From Takakia lepidozioides (lineage: Eukaryota; Streptophyta; Takakiopsida; Takakiales; Takakiaceae), in contig CM060732.1 in NCBI GenBank assembly GCA_030704615.1, positions 49,769,053 through 49,833,052 on the forward strand: 64,000 nt of DNA. Reading direction: 5' to 3'. Below, in pieces: positions 45,213 through 56,503 of this stretch; the stretch's first letter is position 1, and every line of letters begins with the position of its first letter. Position numbers and translations under genes: made by a program. The notes under the pieces are model-generated. The model saw only the letters and a list, made by a program, of their open reading frames with translations. It was not told the DNA's origin and did not search any database.

Positions 45213-47444
45213 GTATTTGATCGCCCGATCAACTACCACAAGTGGAGAAGATTGCAACACCTTGCTCCCACTTCTGCCTTGATATTCCTGACTATTGAGC
45301 AGACTTAAACTGCTGCTGGCCTTTTCTGTGGGATAGCACTTTGCGCAAAGCCATCCTCAGCACCTGGGAATGGATAGACTGTCAAGTCCAGAAAGGGCAG
45401 AATGAAATTCAAATCCTTGTCAATCAAATCGGATCTTTAAATCTCCATGGGTGCGTCTCTGGTGCTCCAGAATGCTCTCCGGGGCCCTCCTCAGACAGGC
45501 CTCAAAGCCCCTTGCTGGTCTGTGCACCTATCACAAGCGAGACATGAAACACCTCACATTCTTAGAATATTAAGCAAATCAGAGCCCACTTCATAGACAT
45601 TAGAGATCACCGGGTTGCCTTTAGGCGTATGAAGAATCTTTTGGCAGGTTCCAGGCATCGATGTCGGCAGTATTCTGGCCGGCGATAGCATCAAGTGGTA
45701 TTATAGATCGTTTGTGAAGCTACCAAAAAGACAATTGCGTGACCATCTCAAACTACTACGAGCGGATTTGTCCCTCCCTCTCGTTTCTGCTGAAGAGAAA
45801 AATGAGCTGCACTTCCCAATGCTAGACGTCGAAGCAATCTACAGACCATATAAAAAGCATAGTCGGCCTGACATTACTGACAAGGGAACCTACACCCAAA
45901 AACAGCCATTTAACACATTCCAGCTCCTTGTACTGAGGGGATTTAGGTGGGTCATGTGAAAAGAAACAAAGAAGGAAGGTATTAAGTCGGGGATGCCCAG
46001 AGGCGGCATGGGACATTGCAGAGAGAAAGAACTCTCCAATACGAGAGAGAGAGACCACGGTCGAACTTACAATGTTAACAGGAAAGAGTTATGACATCAG
46101 TTATCTCTGTCCTTCGAAGGGTCGAAGGATGTCCTGCAAAGGGTCGAGCAGAGACAAATGGCCCTGAGAGATCGCTTTTGCAGGTTGACTTAGACTTAGA
46201 CTAACTCAAAACTTAGACTTAGCCCAAAACACACTCGGGCCGAACTTGGAAAGAGGAAGAGAGATTGGACTACCAGGTGTGTGTGCGCGTGTGTGAGAGA
46301 GAAAGAGAAATCCATAGAGATAGTATACAAGCTGAAACTGGAAATGAACCTCACAAGATCTCCTCAAGGCAGACCAATGCAGCTACTAGAAAAAGAATCC
46401 CACTGAAGTCAGCGACCCAATCCCTGCACACCATAGACAGACTGCCCGGGTGTGCGGGTGTCTGTTCAAGAGAGCTCTAGGAGAAGAAGAGACTTCCTTA
46501 CTACAAGAGAGAAAAGACAGAGAGAGAGAGAACTACAGAGTGAAAATGATGAGGGAGAAAGACCCAGAGAGTACTCTAGCTCCAACTAAAATTACAAGCA
46601 ACTGAAAGAATATCTCCAGCACCTACCAACCCCACAAGGACGAAGCCACACAAGGAAACACCAAAGTGTCGGAAACAACCTGCAGAGACTCGAGTAGGTG
46701 GGTAGTTGGAGACTTACTGAGGGCCCCAGGCACTCGATGCCTCCCCTTCTGCACTAAGTGATGGCCATAGGCCCTTGTCTCCCTCACCTGGGCCCAGTGT
46801 GTGGCAGTGTTCCGTGCTCAAAAGGCTGGTTGGTGTGGTTTTCCAGTCCAGGTACCACACCATTTCTTCCATTTTTCCTCACTGCAGACACCGACGACCT
46901 CCTTGGTGTTGGTGTTTCATATTCATATTTGCATGTGGTTTCTGGCAGCATGGAATCTAGTGTACAAGTGCCACACGCAGGAAGCATCTCTCTATTGTAC
47001 AGTCAGAGATCTAAGTATGGGTATGTCATAAATTAGTAAAGCCCATCCTTCAGGTTGACTGGGTCCATGTTACTAAGTTATTTATTTCAAATCCCAGCCT
47101 ATCATTGCCTTTGTTGTGGGTGTTTTTGTACTTGTTTACACAGGTTGGGTGTAGGTTCTGAGATGAGAGTGGGTAGGTAGAAGGAGGGTGGCATGAAGAA
47201 CATGGAGAGGTGGGTAGTCACTAATAACTATAACAAACTCTTGGGCTACATTTGGTGAAGGTAGACAGAATGTCCAAGGAATTATTTGGTGGGTCATAAT
47301 TCATCATTCTTAACCGTGATTCTGTGCGAGATGTCCTGCAAAGTCATTTGGGTGGGTGCTGTGGCAAAGGAAAGATCAGTTCAAACCCACATTGGAGCCT
47401 GAAATGTGTGAATAAAGTTTATGCTGTCAACATTGTTGTATTGC
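45213..47444. other. upstream of the kinase gene; no other gene seen
   Basis: The kinase promoter must lie in the first part. Further right are GA-rich tracts (46291-46312, 46505-46530), and local near-duplications gtccttcgaagggtcgaagg / gtcctgcaaagggtcgagc (46110-46150) and gacttagact (46188-46222). Open frames up to 92 codons carry no motif. Confidence 0.4.
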
Positions 47445-47600
47445 AAATTTGGTAGCCCACTGGAAGAGTACGCTGAACGTCGCCTGGGCGGTTCTGGGTT
47501 CTAATTCTGGCCAAGCCCTTTCCCTTGAGTCTTGTAAGTGTGCCCCCTAACTAATACATTCTGTGGTTGAATTGGATTCTGTGGTAGCTTGGTTTGTACG
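47445..47600 (+). repeat. possible tRNA-derived SINE
   Basis: tggtagcccactggaagag fits a tRNA/Pol III A box (TRGCNNAGTGG-like) and ggttctaattctgg, 40 bp later, fits a B box. A T-rich, non-coding tail with gtgtgccccctaac follows. No second copy in the window proves it. Confidence 0.35.
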
Positions 47601-49441
47601 ACAGGGTTACTTTTCCACTCACTTCAAGGCCTCTGAATTGTGAGTTGTCATTCCCTTTAACATGCTTGCGCTTGAGTTTCACTCCTGATAAGATCTAGAG
47701 CTTAGCCAATGGAGTTATAGAGAAATTGTGAATTAATAGTTCCGGCGATGAAAACATTAGGCACACATAAATATCTCAATTCCATCTAATTCCTGGTGCA
47801 AAATGAGTCTTACTTCAACAGGACCTGTGGTCATCTGTACGTGTATTATTCACCATGCTTCAACCCCTAATCTGAGCATCTGATTGAAATGTTGTGTCCA
47901 GTCCGCCCCACCACCACACCATGCTTGTGTCTTTCTTTTCCAGTCACAACCAGATCTCCATTCAGACCTCTTTCAGAAATTAAGATAGAACGACTCTCTC
48001 ATTTTCCATAATGCAGAACCATTCTTTTCTCCATTCACCTTCAACTTGTTATCCACCACCACCACCTCAAACTTACAGCAGGTGTCTAAGCCAAGGTCCA
48101 GCTACAAAAGGGATGTACCCAAGTCAACCCGTTTACTAAATGTGTGGTGTGGGCCCAACCCCACAAATGGGGCACCACCCACAAGGGGAAGAGGCTCTTA
48201 TTCACGCTAACTGAGCTTGTGGGTACTTTACGTTACCGCCGCAAGTCACCAGAAGAACTTCCCTGCATATCCAATCTGCACACTCAATAAGATCACAAGC
48301 TAAAGCCCTGTTGAAGGAGAAACTGTAGTATTAACATCAACTGGGATTGCTTGTCCTTTGGAGTCTGGAGGAATCAGTACACAAGGCTTACATCATGGCT
48401 AGGAATCTAAGCTTCACATGAAGACAGAGATGTTCTTAAATCACTTTAATAGTCATGACTCTGGCATCAATGATGCGCACGCAACATTGAAGCACAGTCC
48501 CAGGGAAAAAATAGGAAACAAGAGAACTCACAACTTCCTACTGTGTGTGAGAGAGAGAGAGTGAGAGAGTGAGAGAGAGAGAGAAGCGCACGTTGATGAA
48601 CAAACCGTAGGTTCAAGGTGTTATGTTCCCATGGTTTCCACTTACCTACACATTGATTGCCTGCTTTTATAATGTTTTACAGATCCCAAGGTGTCATATG
48701 ATAGAATATGATTGTAGTCCTGAAGCTAGGTAGTGGACCACCTATTTGCTATATGGGTTCAACATTCTGAGGCAATCCCAAGGGCTAATGTATCATATGA
48801 TTGTACCTAGTTCCGTGTTGAAATCCAACTCCAATAGGCGTTTTTTCTTTCCCACATTGTTCACAGGTCCTATTATTGCATTGGGTGATCGGCTATCTTG
48901 AAGAAGTAGTCTCTGATTCGTGACAAGAAGGCCCTACTTTACTTGTTTACTCTCTCTTCAAACACGAGTTTCTGTCTATCATGGGAACTATGTACTAGTA
49001 GTGGCAGTGTTTGAGCTGTCTTCCAGCTCAAACAAAGCAGTGAATATGCCCTCTCATGTACTTGTTAAGGCCTCTTGCTTCAGAACCAGGCATTTGCATT
49101 AATGGGTCCCAGCTCCCCTCCTTCATTACTTACGTACCAGACCCATGATCCCATGACCTCATGTCATCACCTCAGGATGCTTTTACATGCCCTTATCAAG
49201 CTCATTTTTAGAGAGAAACACTAAAATAGTTCTGACCATCCTGACCATAAAACTATAAACTCGGCGGATGCCATGTAAATCTATGCTTTATGGTCTTCGG
49301 GCTCCCGAGAGAGAGGGGCCAAAAAGCCACAACCTAAACAAGTCACGAGTCTAACCACCTTCTTTTCTGTTGAGTCTGATCACCTTGAGGCGATGCTAGA
49401 TGGGCTTGATTTGCTTTGTAAGCCACGGACTCTTCTCAAGG
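47601..49441. other. no recognisable gene; GA microsatellite at 48546-48585
   Basis: Mostly unique sequence with short frames. gagagagagagtgagagagt occurs at 48548-48585. Nothing else supported. Confidence 0.35.
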
Positions 49442-49828
49442 CAGGTTCACACGGCAAAAATCCGTCCGTCCCATCCGGACGTGGCGGCTGCAGCGGGTGT
49501 GGCGGGCCGGGGTCCACCCTTGAGGAACGCGACGGCGAGGAAGGGACGGACGGCCTGGCCACTGTAGGTACTTCCCCCTGTCCGTCGCTGTCCGTCCCAT
49601 CGCTCATTCCTTCTCCCTGGCTATCATGGCTAAAACATGTGTGTAGGGTTTAGCCCGAGGGCTCCTTATGAGAGCTTCTCTTGCTAAACTTATATGTTGC
49701 GTCACGTGTGTACTATCACGTGTGAACATGTTGCACCGTCGGTCCCGTCCGTCCCCCTCCACACGTGCGGAGGGCCCAGCACTATGGCTAGATGGGACGG
49801 ACGGATTTTTGCCGTGTGAAACTGCCTG
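49442..49828. mobile_element. 387-bp GC-rich TIR element (hAT-like ends)
   Basis: The left end CAGGTTCACACGGCAAAAAT and the inverted right end CAGGCAGTTTCACACGGCAA share about 28 bp, aside from a 4-bp indel, and both continue into ccgtccgtccc. The interior repeats gtccgtccc. The flanks TCTCAAGG and TCTGTGGG agree at 5 of 8 positions, so an eroded 8-bp target duplication is possible. Non-coding. Confidence 0.65.
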
Positions 49829-51214
49829 TCTGTGGGGCGGGTGGTTATGGGAGACAAGGTCTGACACCAGAGCCAACACTCGCATAATTCTCATGAGTAG
49901 AAATGAGAGAAAACGAGAGGCGAGTGGTGAAGGTCTTTCTTGGACAAAGCTTTGGACCCCACTCGCATGCGGCCACGCTCTCTCTTCTTCCTCGGCCAAG
50001 TTGGCATTTGTTGAGGCACAGGCTTGGTTTGACAAAGCCTTGGACCCCACTCTTGTTCATATGCTCGCATGCGGGCATCATTGCTCCGGAGCTTTCTTTT
50101 GGCTTTTTGTTGCCCTTTTTGTGGAGGCATAAGCACAGGCCATGGGCCCTGGGGTACTCAAGTTGTCTCTATGGACCAGGGACAGTATGGGCCGAGCACC
50201 AAAAAGTTAGCATGAGCCAATTTGAGTGGAGCATCAGCCGTCGAGGGCCCCAGCCCGGATGCGCATATCAAGCAAGATCTCTGAACCTGGCCGAAGGTCA
50301 AAGTTCAAATTTGTTTCTAATGAACTCAACATTGATTATCAGAGACAAGATGTTTGCTGCCGTGAGCTAAAGCGAAAGGTTGATGTGTGCTAAGATTTGA
50401 AGCATTGATGTGTGGTTGTCAACACACTCGTGCATGACAAGGTCAGAGCCGTCGAAAGCACTGAGCCTCAAAATTCATCTCGAACACTGTAGTGTAAAGC
50501 ACTTGTTGATAGTATAGCAAATCTTCACACTGACATGGATTGACCTCACCAACTCATTAGATTGTGTGTTCGGACACGTGGGAATTGGTGCTTAGTACTG
50601 AAGCAGTGAAGCTCATCAACATACTCGGACATCCATAGTGCAAGCAGTCAAGGTGTTGATTTGGGGTTGAGAAATGGCCAGGAAAGAGTGGGAATCGAGA
50701 CAACAGACACAAGATTTTCTATCTTCACCAATTTTCGAAGAGCAACTGTGGCCTTAGTACAGCCCCATCTCTCTTGCTAGCAACAGCTACCTTCCCTTCA
50801 GTGTGCAACCTGGGTACAGGAACAGTTTCAAAGCTGCGCGTCACTCTAGAAACGGGTCCCCAGATGTCCCTCTCCTTGCTCAAAGTTGTTTTTCTTCTTT
50901 CCAAGCACTTCTTTGAGAGGGAAAAGAATGTCAGGATACACAGCCCATTTTACTCAGCTGTGAAAGGTCATGACACCATCCAGCAACAGCTATCTTCCCT
51001 TCAGTGTGCAACCTGGGTACAGGAACAGTTTCAAAACTGCGAGTCACTCTAAAAATAGTCCCCCAAGTCCCTCTCCTTGCTTAAAGTTTCCCGCTTTCTG
51101 ATTGGTAGTTCAACACCGTCACTAGATGGCCGTAACTTCTCCAGATTAAATGAAGAACATCTCCATCTTCAAGCATGTGGTAACACTGAAGCTCACAGAA
51201 GGGACTTCCAGAGT
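49829..51214. other. 3' side of the TraB gene; local duplications
   Basis: A duplicated stretch of about 113 bp occurs at 50778-50892 and 50983-51095 (both with ttcagtgtgcaacctgggta and aggaacagtttcaaa). A shorter repeat with acaaagc-ttggaccccact occurs at 49940 and 50032. No coding motif. Confidence 0.5.
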
Positions 51215-54200
51215 TCAGACACTTTGTGACTCGGCTTGTTTCCACAGGCGCTCAATGCCATCCATGTGAGCCATCCCGACTACACCCACCACTTTGCCTT
51301 CACAGTTGCGAAGGTGTTTCACCATTAGCTTGTCTCTCTCATGCACCATTACCTTGACCTGCAAATTGTAGCATAGCTGTCAAGTCATGCTGTCAAGTAT
51401 CCATATAACACAGCAAGGAAACATACTGATTCACAGGACTATCTTATAGCTGCATGGTTGGACAACAAAACTCAGAGTCAGGTGAGCTTTGGATTTCTCC
51501 AACAAACCCAGATCCTGATTTGACTGACTTTTTGCACTCGACCCGCAAGAAATATGGTTTTGCAGATAGTGGATAATCTATACAACTTGAGGGTTGATAT
51601 CTGCTCGTGGTTGCTTGTCTTTTGGTCATTGAGTCTTTTCACTTATCAGATTCTCTAGTGATAGTAAGAAGAGCTCCACAACAACCCACTAAATTGTCTC
51701 CCGTGGTTGGTCTAAAGTAGAGCTTGCTATGTTCATCAAAATAGAAATGAAAGCAAAATGAAAAATTTGAAATGCTGTTAAGACCTGTAAGAACTGTAGG
51801 CTGTGAAAGCAATCTACTGTTCCAGAAGAGGCCCTTTGGCTAGCTCTTGTGCATGCCCCCTTACCAAAAAAAGGCAAAGGATATATTTTGATTCAAGCTC
51901 TCTGAGTTGGAGAGAAGCAACTGTGGAAATTGGACAACACGGTAAGGCCTGCAGAGCATTTATCCAGGGATTGAGCTGTACATGACAGACAGAGTCTGCA
52001 GTGGGGAATGTGCAAGGCTTGCTGGACCCCCTCAAGTAAAGCTTCTTGCCTTCGAGGTTTGGAAAATTACCGAGTTTGCACAAACCCCTCAGCTGCCTGG
52101 CTAATCCCTTCCATTATCAGCCAAGGGAAAGAACTCAGATGCATGAGATGAGTGATGTGGTTCCATGCTGCAGATAAATACGAGCAGATACAAGCAACAA
52201 GCAGCCTTGCACACGTATAGGTTGCCGATCAAAGAAGAGTGGATGCATTACCACATCTGGGAAAGCAGATTCCATCCAACTCATCAGTTGTCTGACTTTC
52301 TCTCTGCTTTTAAGTCTTTCCACAGCATCCTCGAAATCATTCTTTTCCATCCCTTCAAGCCAAGCTGGATTAATATCCAAATGTGGGTTTGGAGTCTTCA
52401 GGAATTTCAGCACATCCCACAATGTTATAACGTCACGCAATCTCTTCATTGTTACCTGCCACATGAATTGAGCCATGACCACAGCCACATAAAATGTGTT
52501 GATGGAAAGCTGGAAGAATGTTGGAAACGAGGACTGCCCCATGAAACAAAAGGAGCCACCAAACCACAAAATCCTCTTCTCGATCCATCACAATGCAGTT
52601 GTAGCATCTGGGGGGGCCTCTGGCTCAGACCTTGACCACAAAGGAGACCCCAAACATCCCCAAAAACTTCTTTTGAACAGGAAGACCACCAACAACAGGC
52701 AGGTGGAATTGAAGACTAACAGATGTTGAGATGGCAGACAGCATACAATCATGCTCATTCAAAATGCTGCAATATGGATAGGCCGGATCCTTCTGTCTAG
52801 CAGCATTGTCAGGCATTGCAAGCGACAGCAGGGATGCAAACAGAGGTGTACGTTGACGTCCTGGTCAATGTAGAAAAGTTTAGCCCCAATGCGCTGTGCC
52901 TCCTCCATTGCTACCTGCACAGCATTCAGCAAGTGACTGTCAAAACAGGACTCAATCAAGAAACAAAGACAACAGACCATCAGAAAGGTGCTTAGCCAGA
53001 GTATTATCTGTAAATGCCCTTAACCTTTGAATCAACACCTTACCTTCCCCAGAGTCTTAGAATTGGTAGCTTAGCACGGTTCATTAGCATGAGTGATGTC
53101 CTTCGGGTCTAGAAAGTGTTTCCAATGTCCACAAGATATGACTGAGGAAACCCAAAACCCAGCACACTTTTACAGGACCAGAAGTGACGAAGCTCCTGAC
53201 CCTAAACTCTTTCCCAGGCTCCACGCCGGTGTTGCGAATTAGCTCATACATGGACTTCAGCCAAAAGGCAATCAGCTTCTGACCCAAGCCACCTGGCAGG
53301 TTTAGCATCTCCTTCACATGCTGGAAAAAGGTTGTTGCACGCCCTTCGTCCCCTTGCATCATCTTCTTTGCCCTCGCCGCACACAACTCCACCTAAAATT
53401 CACAGCAATCAAGCAATGCTCTAGTATGAACTTCAATCTACAGCCACTTTTTTCTCCATATGTGACAAGTTTGTAGGAACTGCATGAACTCTCAAGAGGC
53501 CCCCTATAACCATGAGAGTAGGTCACAACACAATAGGTGATGAAGAGATGGCCAAAAGGCAGCCAAGTCTGCAGTAACCCGTTGATTTGAAGTTGCCTGT
53601 CATTTCTTGCATTTTGAATCCCAAGGTCGATTCTGAGTCCGCAAGAGATGACCCAGAGAAAGTTGGTTTCAGTAATGGTGCCTTACAGTCGCAGTAAGAC
53701 CACAGTAATATGAAGGAAGGGGAAATCAAGATAAACTAGCATTCAACCTCCGGGCAGTGTTAAACCTGTATCAAAGAAGGGCAAATCTTTTCTGCAAAGT
53801 GAAGTCAGGGGATGACAGATAGAAATGTCTATGTTACCAGAGTTATCCGTAAAGTGAGCCTGAGTTTGGTACCCTGTTTGGACCCGAGTTACGGGTTTCA
53901 TCCTGAGTTTGAGTTAATCCGTAAAGTGCAGAAAACTGAGCACGAAGTCAGAAAAGAGGGCACCAAATCATAAACTGGGGATGAGGGCAACCGCTGCTAT
54001 GGCGCGAGCTCGTGAGCTCTGACCGCCTCCGCCTGGACGACTAACAAAACTCGGCACCAAACTCCTGCCACCCCCATTTTCCTAGTCCTGGCAGTTTGGT
54101 CCCATGTTTTTTTCTAGTCGTACCGCTTGATCCTGAGTTTGGAGTTTCATACCGAGTTATGCCGAGTTTGGGACCCTTTACGGATAACTCTACCATGATC

Positions 54201-54823
54201 AAGAAACTGCCAGCGATAGAAGGAAATTAAAGTAGCGATACCCACCGCAACCGTGTCGGGCTTCACTTTTTCGATCACCTGCAGAACATCACTCCTCCAG
54301 CTGAGTCGCTCTCACATCATGGAATGTTCAGCCCCCAAGATTCTTTGTAGAGCAGGCAAGAAATGAAATGAAATGAAATGGTATTTCATAACGTCCGCGG
54401 AAAGCTCAAAACAGCTTATGGGACAAAATGGAAAAAACAAGAGGAAGAAAGAGAAATAGAAAGAAAGACGGAAACTGAACAAAGGGAAGAGAACCTCTGC
54501 TGTCTACTTGAAAAAAATTGGCCAACATTTCCACGTTTGACAGAATAATTCTTCTGAACCATAGCAAGGAAAATATAGGCAAAGACAGTCCTGACCTCTT
54601 TCACTTCATCCGCGCTCTTGGCAGACACATGTGCAGTGCCAACCAGATAAATCTCTGCGCCGTTCTCCCCATTCCTCAGATACGAGACGCTCCCTCCATT
54701 TACAGGCACCGAATACAGCCGCCCATTGCCCTGTATAGGAATTCTTACCACAGCCAGCACATGCCGCCATAGCTGACGCTGGAGGACTGGTTGATGAGCT
54801 CCATAATTCAGCGCATGAAGCAT
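51215..54823 (-). CDS. TraB-family protein, 6 exons
   Basis: Minus-strand exons 54596-54823, 54246-54278, 53201-53392, 52852-52914, 52252-52455 and 51215-51358 join in phase to 287 residues, all with GT-AG introns. Exon 1 has the TraB N-terminal motif IYLVGTAHVSAKSADEV; then VKPDTVAVELCAARAKKMM, GVEPGKEFRVAMEEAQRIGA, KLFYIDQDVNVTMKRLRDVI, and the C-terminal VVGVVGMAHMDGIERLWK. TraB proteins share an ancient fold with the bacterial pheromone-shutdown TraB; plant members are organelle or ER-contact proteins of unclear chemistry. The first in-frame ATG (54823) was used; an earlier non-ATG frame runs to 54982 over a (CT)n leader. A MITE sits in intron 2. A gene on the other strand starts only 234 bp away. 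Confidence 0.85.
53839..54191. mobile_element. 353-bp MITE in a TraB intron, 3-bp TSD
   Basis: Terminal inverted repeats AGAGTTATCCGTAAAG, flanked by direct ACC repeats (53836-53838, 54192-54194). The interior repeats tgagtttg/gagttt motifs and has no coding capacity. A 3-bp duplication is in keeping with PIF/Harbinger size, but that group prefers TWA, so assignment stays open. Confidence 0.75.
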
Positions 54824-55056
54824 GATTGGTAAACAAACCAAACAAATGCAGATCCCCGCACTCTTCTTAATCCATCGCAACTTGTACACGAGGGCCCTCG
54901 CAATCTCTCTCTCTCTCTCTTGGCGCTCACAAACTACAGCAGATCTGTTGATGAATGGGTGACGTGGATGGATGTCTTTCAACTGTAGAAATCTTGTCTT
55001 CTTCTCTCTCGCGGCTTCGGAGAGAGAAATTGAGAGAGAGTGCCTGGTTGCTGATC
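54824..55056. promoter_or_regulatory. bidirectional promoter / shared 5' region
   Basis: The 233 bp between the TraB start codon and the ATG of the small membrane-protein gene must hold both leaders and the shared promoter. It contains (CT)n at 54904-54922 and gagagagaaattgagagaga just before 55043; such GA/CT tracts are common in plant core promoters. Confidence 0.55.
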
Positions 55057-55771
55057 ATGGCCGACCCTGCCCAGCAACAAGTGGATAACAATCTGGATGA
55101 CTGTTCTCTCTATGGGTACTCGTCTTCCCCGTTCTTTCCTTTCCTGAAATGCAGTCTGCAAGTTTTTTGGGGTTCGAAATGCCTGTTCTTGCGAGGGTTG
55201 TGTGTTTTGTAATGTGAGTGGGAGGTTGAGGTCCTGGTTCTGATGGAGAATATCATCACAGCAAAGGCACTGATGGGAGTTTCAAAAGCAGTATGAATAC
55301 CTTTTATCTTTCGGTTCTCCAGAGAATGTACTCAGTTTGCCGTGGCCTTGTGGCCGTAGACCCCGCGCCCAGTTTGGGTGGAACAAAAGGGAACATACAC
55401 TACCTTTTTGGGGTTCACTTCATGGGACTTACCATGACATAAGCAATTTGTTCGAGCTTTCCAGATTTCCTCCATAAAGCCTTCTCACAAGCATCAATCT
55501 GCTGTGTCTGACCTGCCCAAGAGTTGGACCCCAACAGGCCATGGTTTAGGCTGAGCCTGGAGATTTTGAAAGTTGGCGAATATAGGTTCAGAGACTATGT
55601 TCTTGATGTACTTTAAGAGCGTCGGTCTCTGATGAGAGTATCCCGGACGTTGTATCAGAGAATGGGTATAATCTGTAGGCTGCCCGCACATCGGGCATTG
55701 ACAACTTCCCTTTCCTCTCTGCATCTGTTTACTGTTCAAAGGTAGACTCCCCGTCCTGAATTTAAATTATC

Positions 55772-55822
<51 letters not shown>

Positions 55823-56503
55823 CACTATTGCCCACGAAGTGTGGCTATGATGTACCCTCTCGGATTTGATTGAAGGGTTTGTATTCCCACCAGGGCGAAT
55901 GCTCATTTGGGTGTGGTTTTTCAGCCTTATGGCCATTGCCCAAAAGTCCATAGGCAGTGTTGTTTCAGAGTCGAAAAGGGCTGGAGGGAGGACTGAGAAG
56001 GAGGGGAAACCTACACATGCAAGAATTATTCAGGCAGTCAGGGTGTTCTTTGCAAACTGGAGAGCATGAACACTGCCACTGTGCCCTCGTTGATGCTGAA
56101 ATAAATAGTTCCTTAGGCCACCCAAATATGGGACCAAGGTTTGAACAGAGATGCACACAGGCAATATGTGAGATCTGGAATTGAGACTGAGCCAAATTGT
56201 TAAATGGAATGAATGGGATGCCTGGGATTTGATTCAAGCAGATCATGGATATTTTCGGTGATGGGCGCGCTGCTCGCAATTCCAGTGGGGATCAGACGCA
56301 AGTCTTTTGCACCGCTCGTGTTTTTTGGGTCCACAGGAGCCATGCTGGACATTGTGCAAAGCATCACTGATTGTGAGAGAGAGAGACATGAGCGGGAACA
56401 AGCAGCTATGGTTGCCGAAGAGGACAGAAAGAGCTCAGAGGATTGGGGCCCAGGTCTTGCCCCTGATCAATCGTGGGGAGAGGATGAGCAACAGGCCAAA
56501 TAA
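55057..56503 (+). CDS. small predicted membrane protein, 2 exons (function unknown)
   Basis: Exon 1 (55057-55115, MADPAQQQVDNNLDDC..) and exon 2 (56242-56503) join through GT-AG splice sites and give 106 residues. A hydrophobic helix SVMGALLAIPVGI is followed by RRKSFAPLVFFGSTGAMLDI, which looks like a second hairpin helix, then a charged tail with CERERHEREQAAMVAEEDRK. The pattern is like small plant membrane proteins annotated only as uncharacterised; I cannot name a function. The 1.1-kb intron holds a reversed LINE 3' end and a (GA)n run. Divergent from the TraB gene. Confidence 0.7.
55330..55745 (-). mobile_element. LINE 3' fragment inside an intron
   Basis: The reverse complement matches the second LINE family at 37100-37550: CPMCGQPTDYTHSLIQRPGY, LLKYIKNIVSEPIFANFQNL, and a 3' end with aaactgggcgcggggtc. 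It is strongly 5'-truncated and lies antisense within the intron of the small membrane-protein gene. Confidence 0.8.
55772..55819. repeat. (GA)n microsatellite
   Basis: About 48 bp of uninterrupted GA dinucleotides in the same intron, immediately beyond the LINE 5' truncation point. Confidence 0.95.

Noticed and set aside
45213-45260. Kinase start at 45260
   Set aside because: That codon is GTG; the ATG at 45212 gives the family-like MGLSC N-terminus.
54824-54982. N-terminal extension of the TraB protein to 54982
   Set aside because: The frame there starts at TTG, not ATG, and runs through the CT-repeat leader; the first ATG is at 54823.
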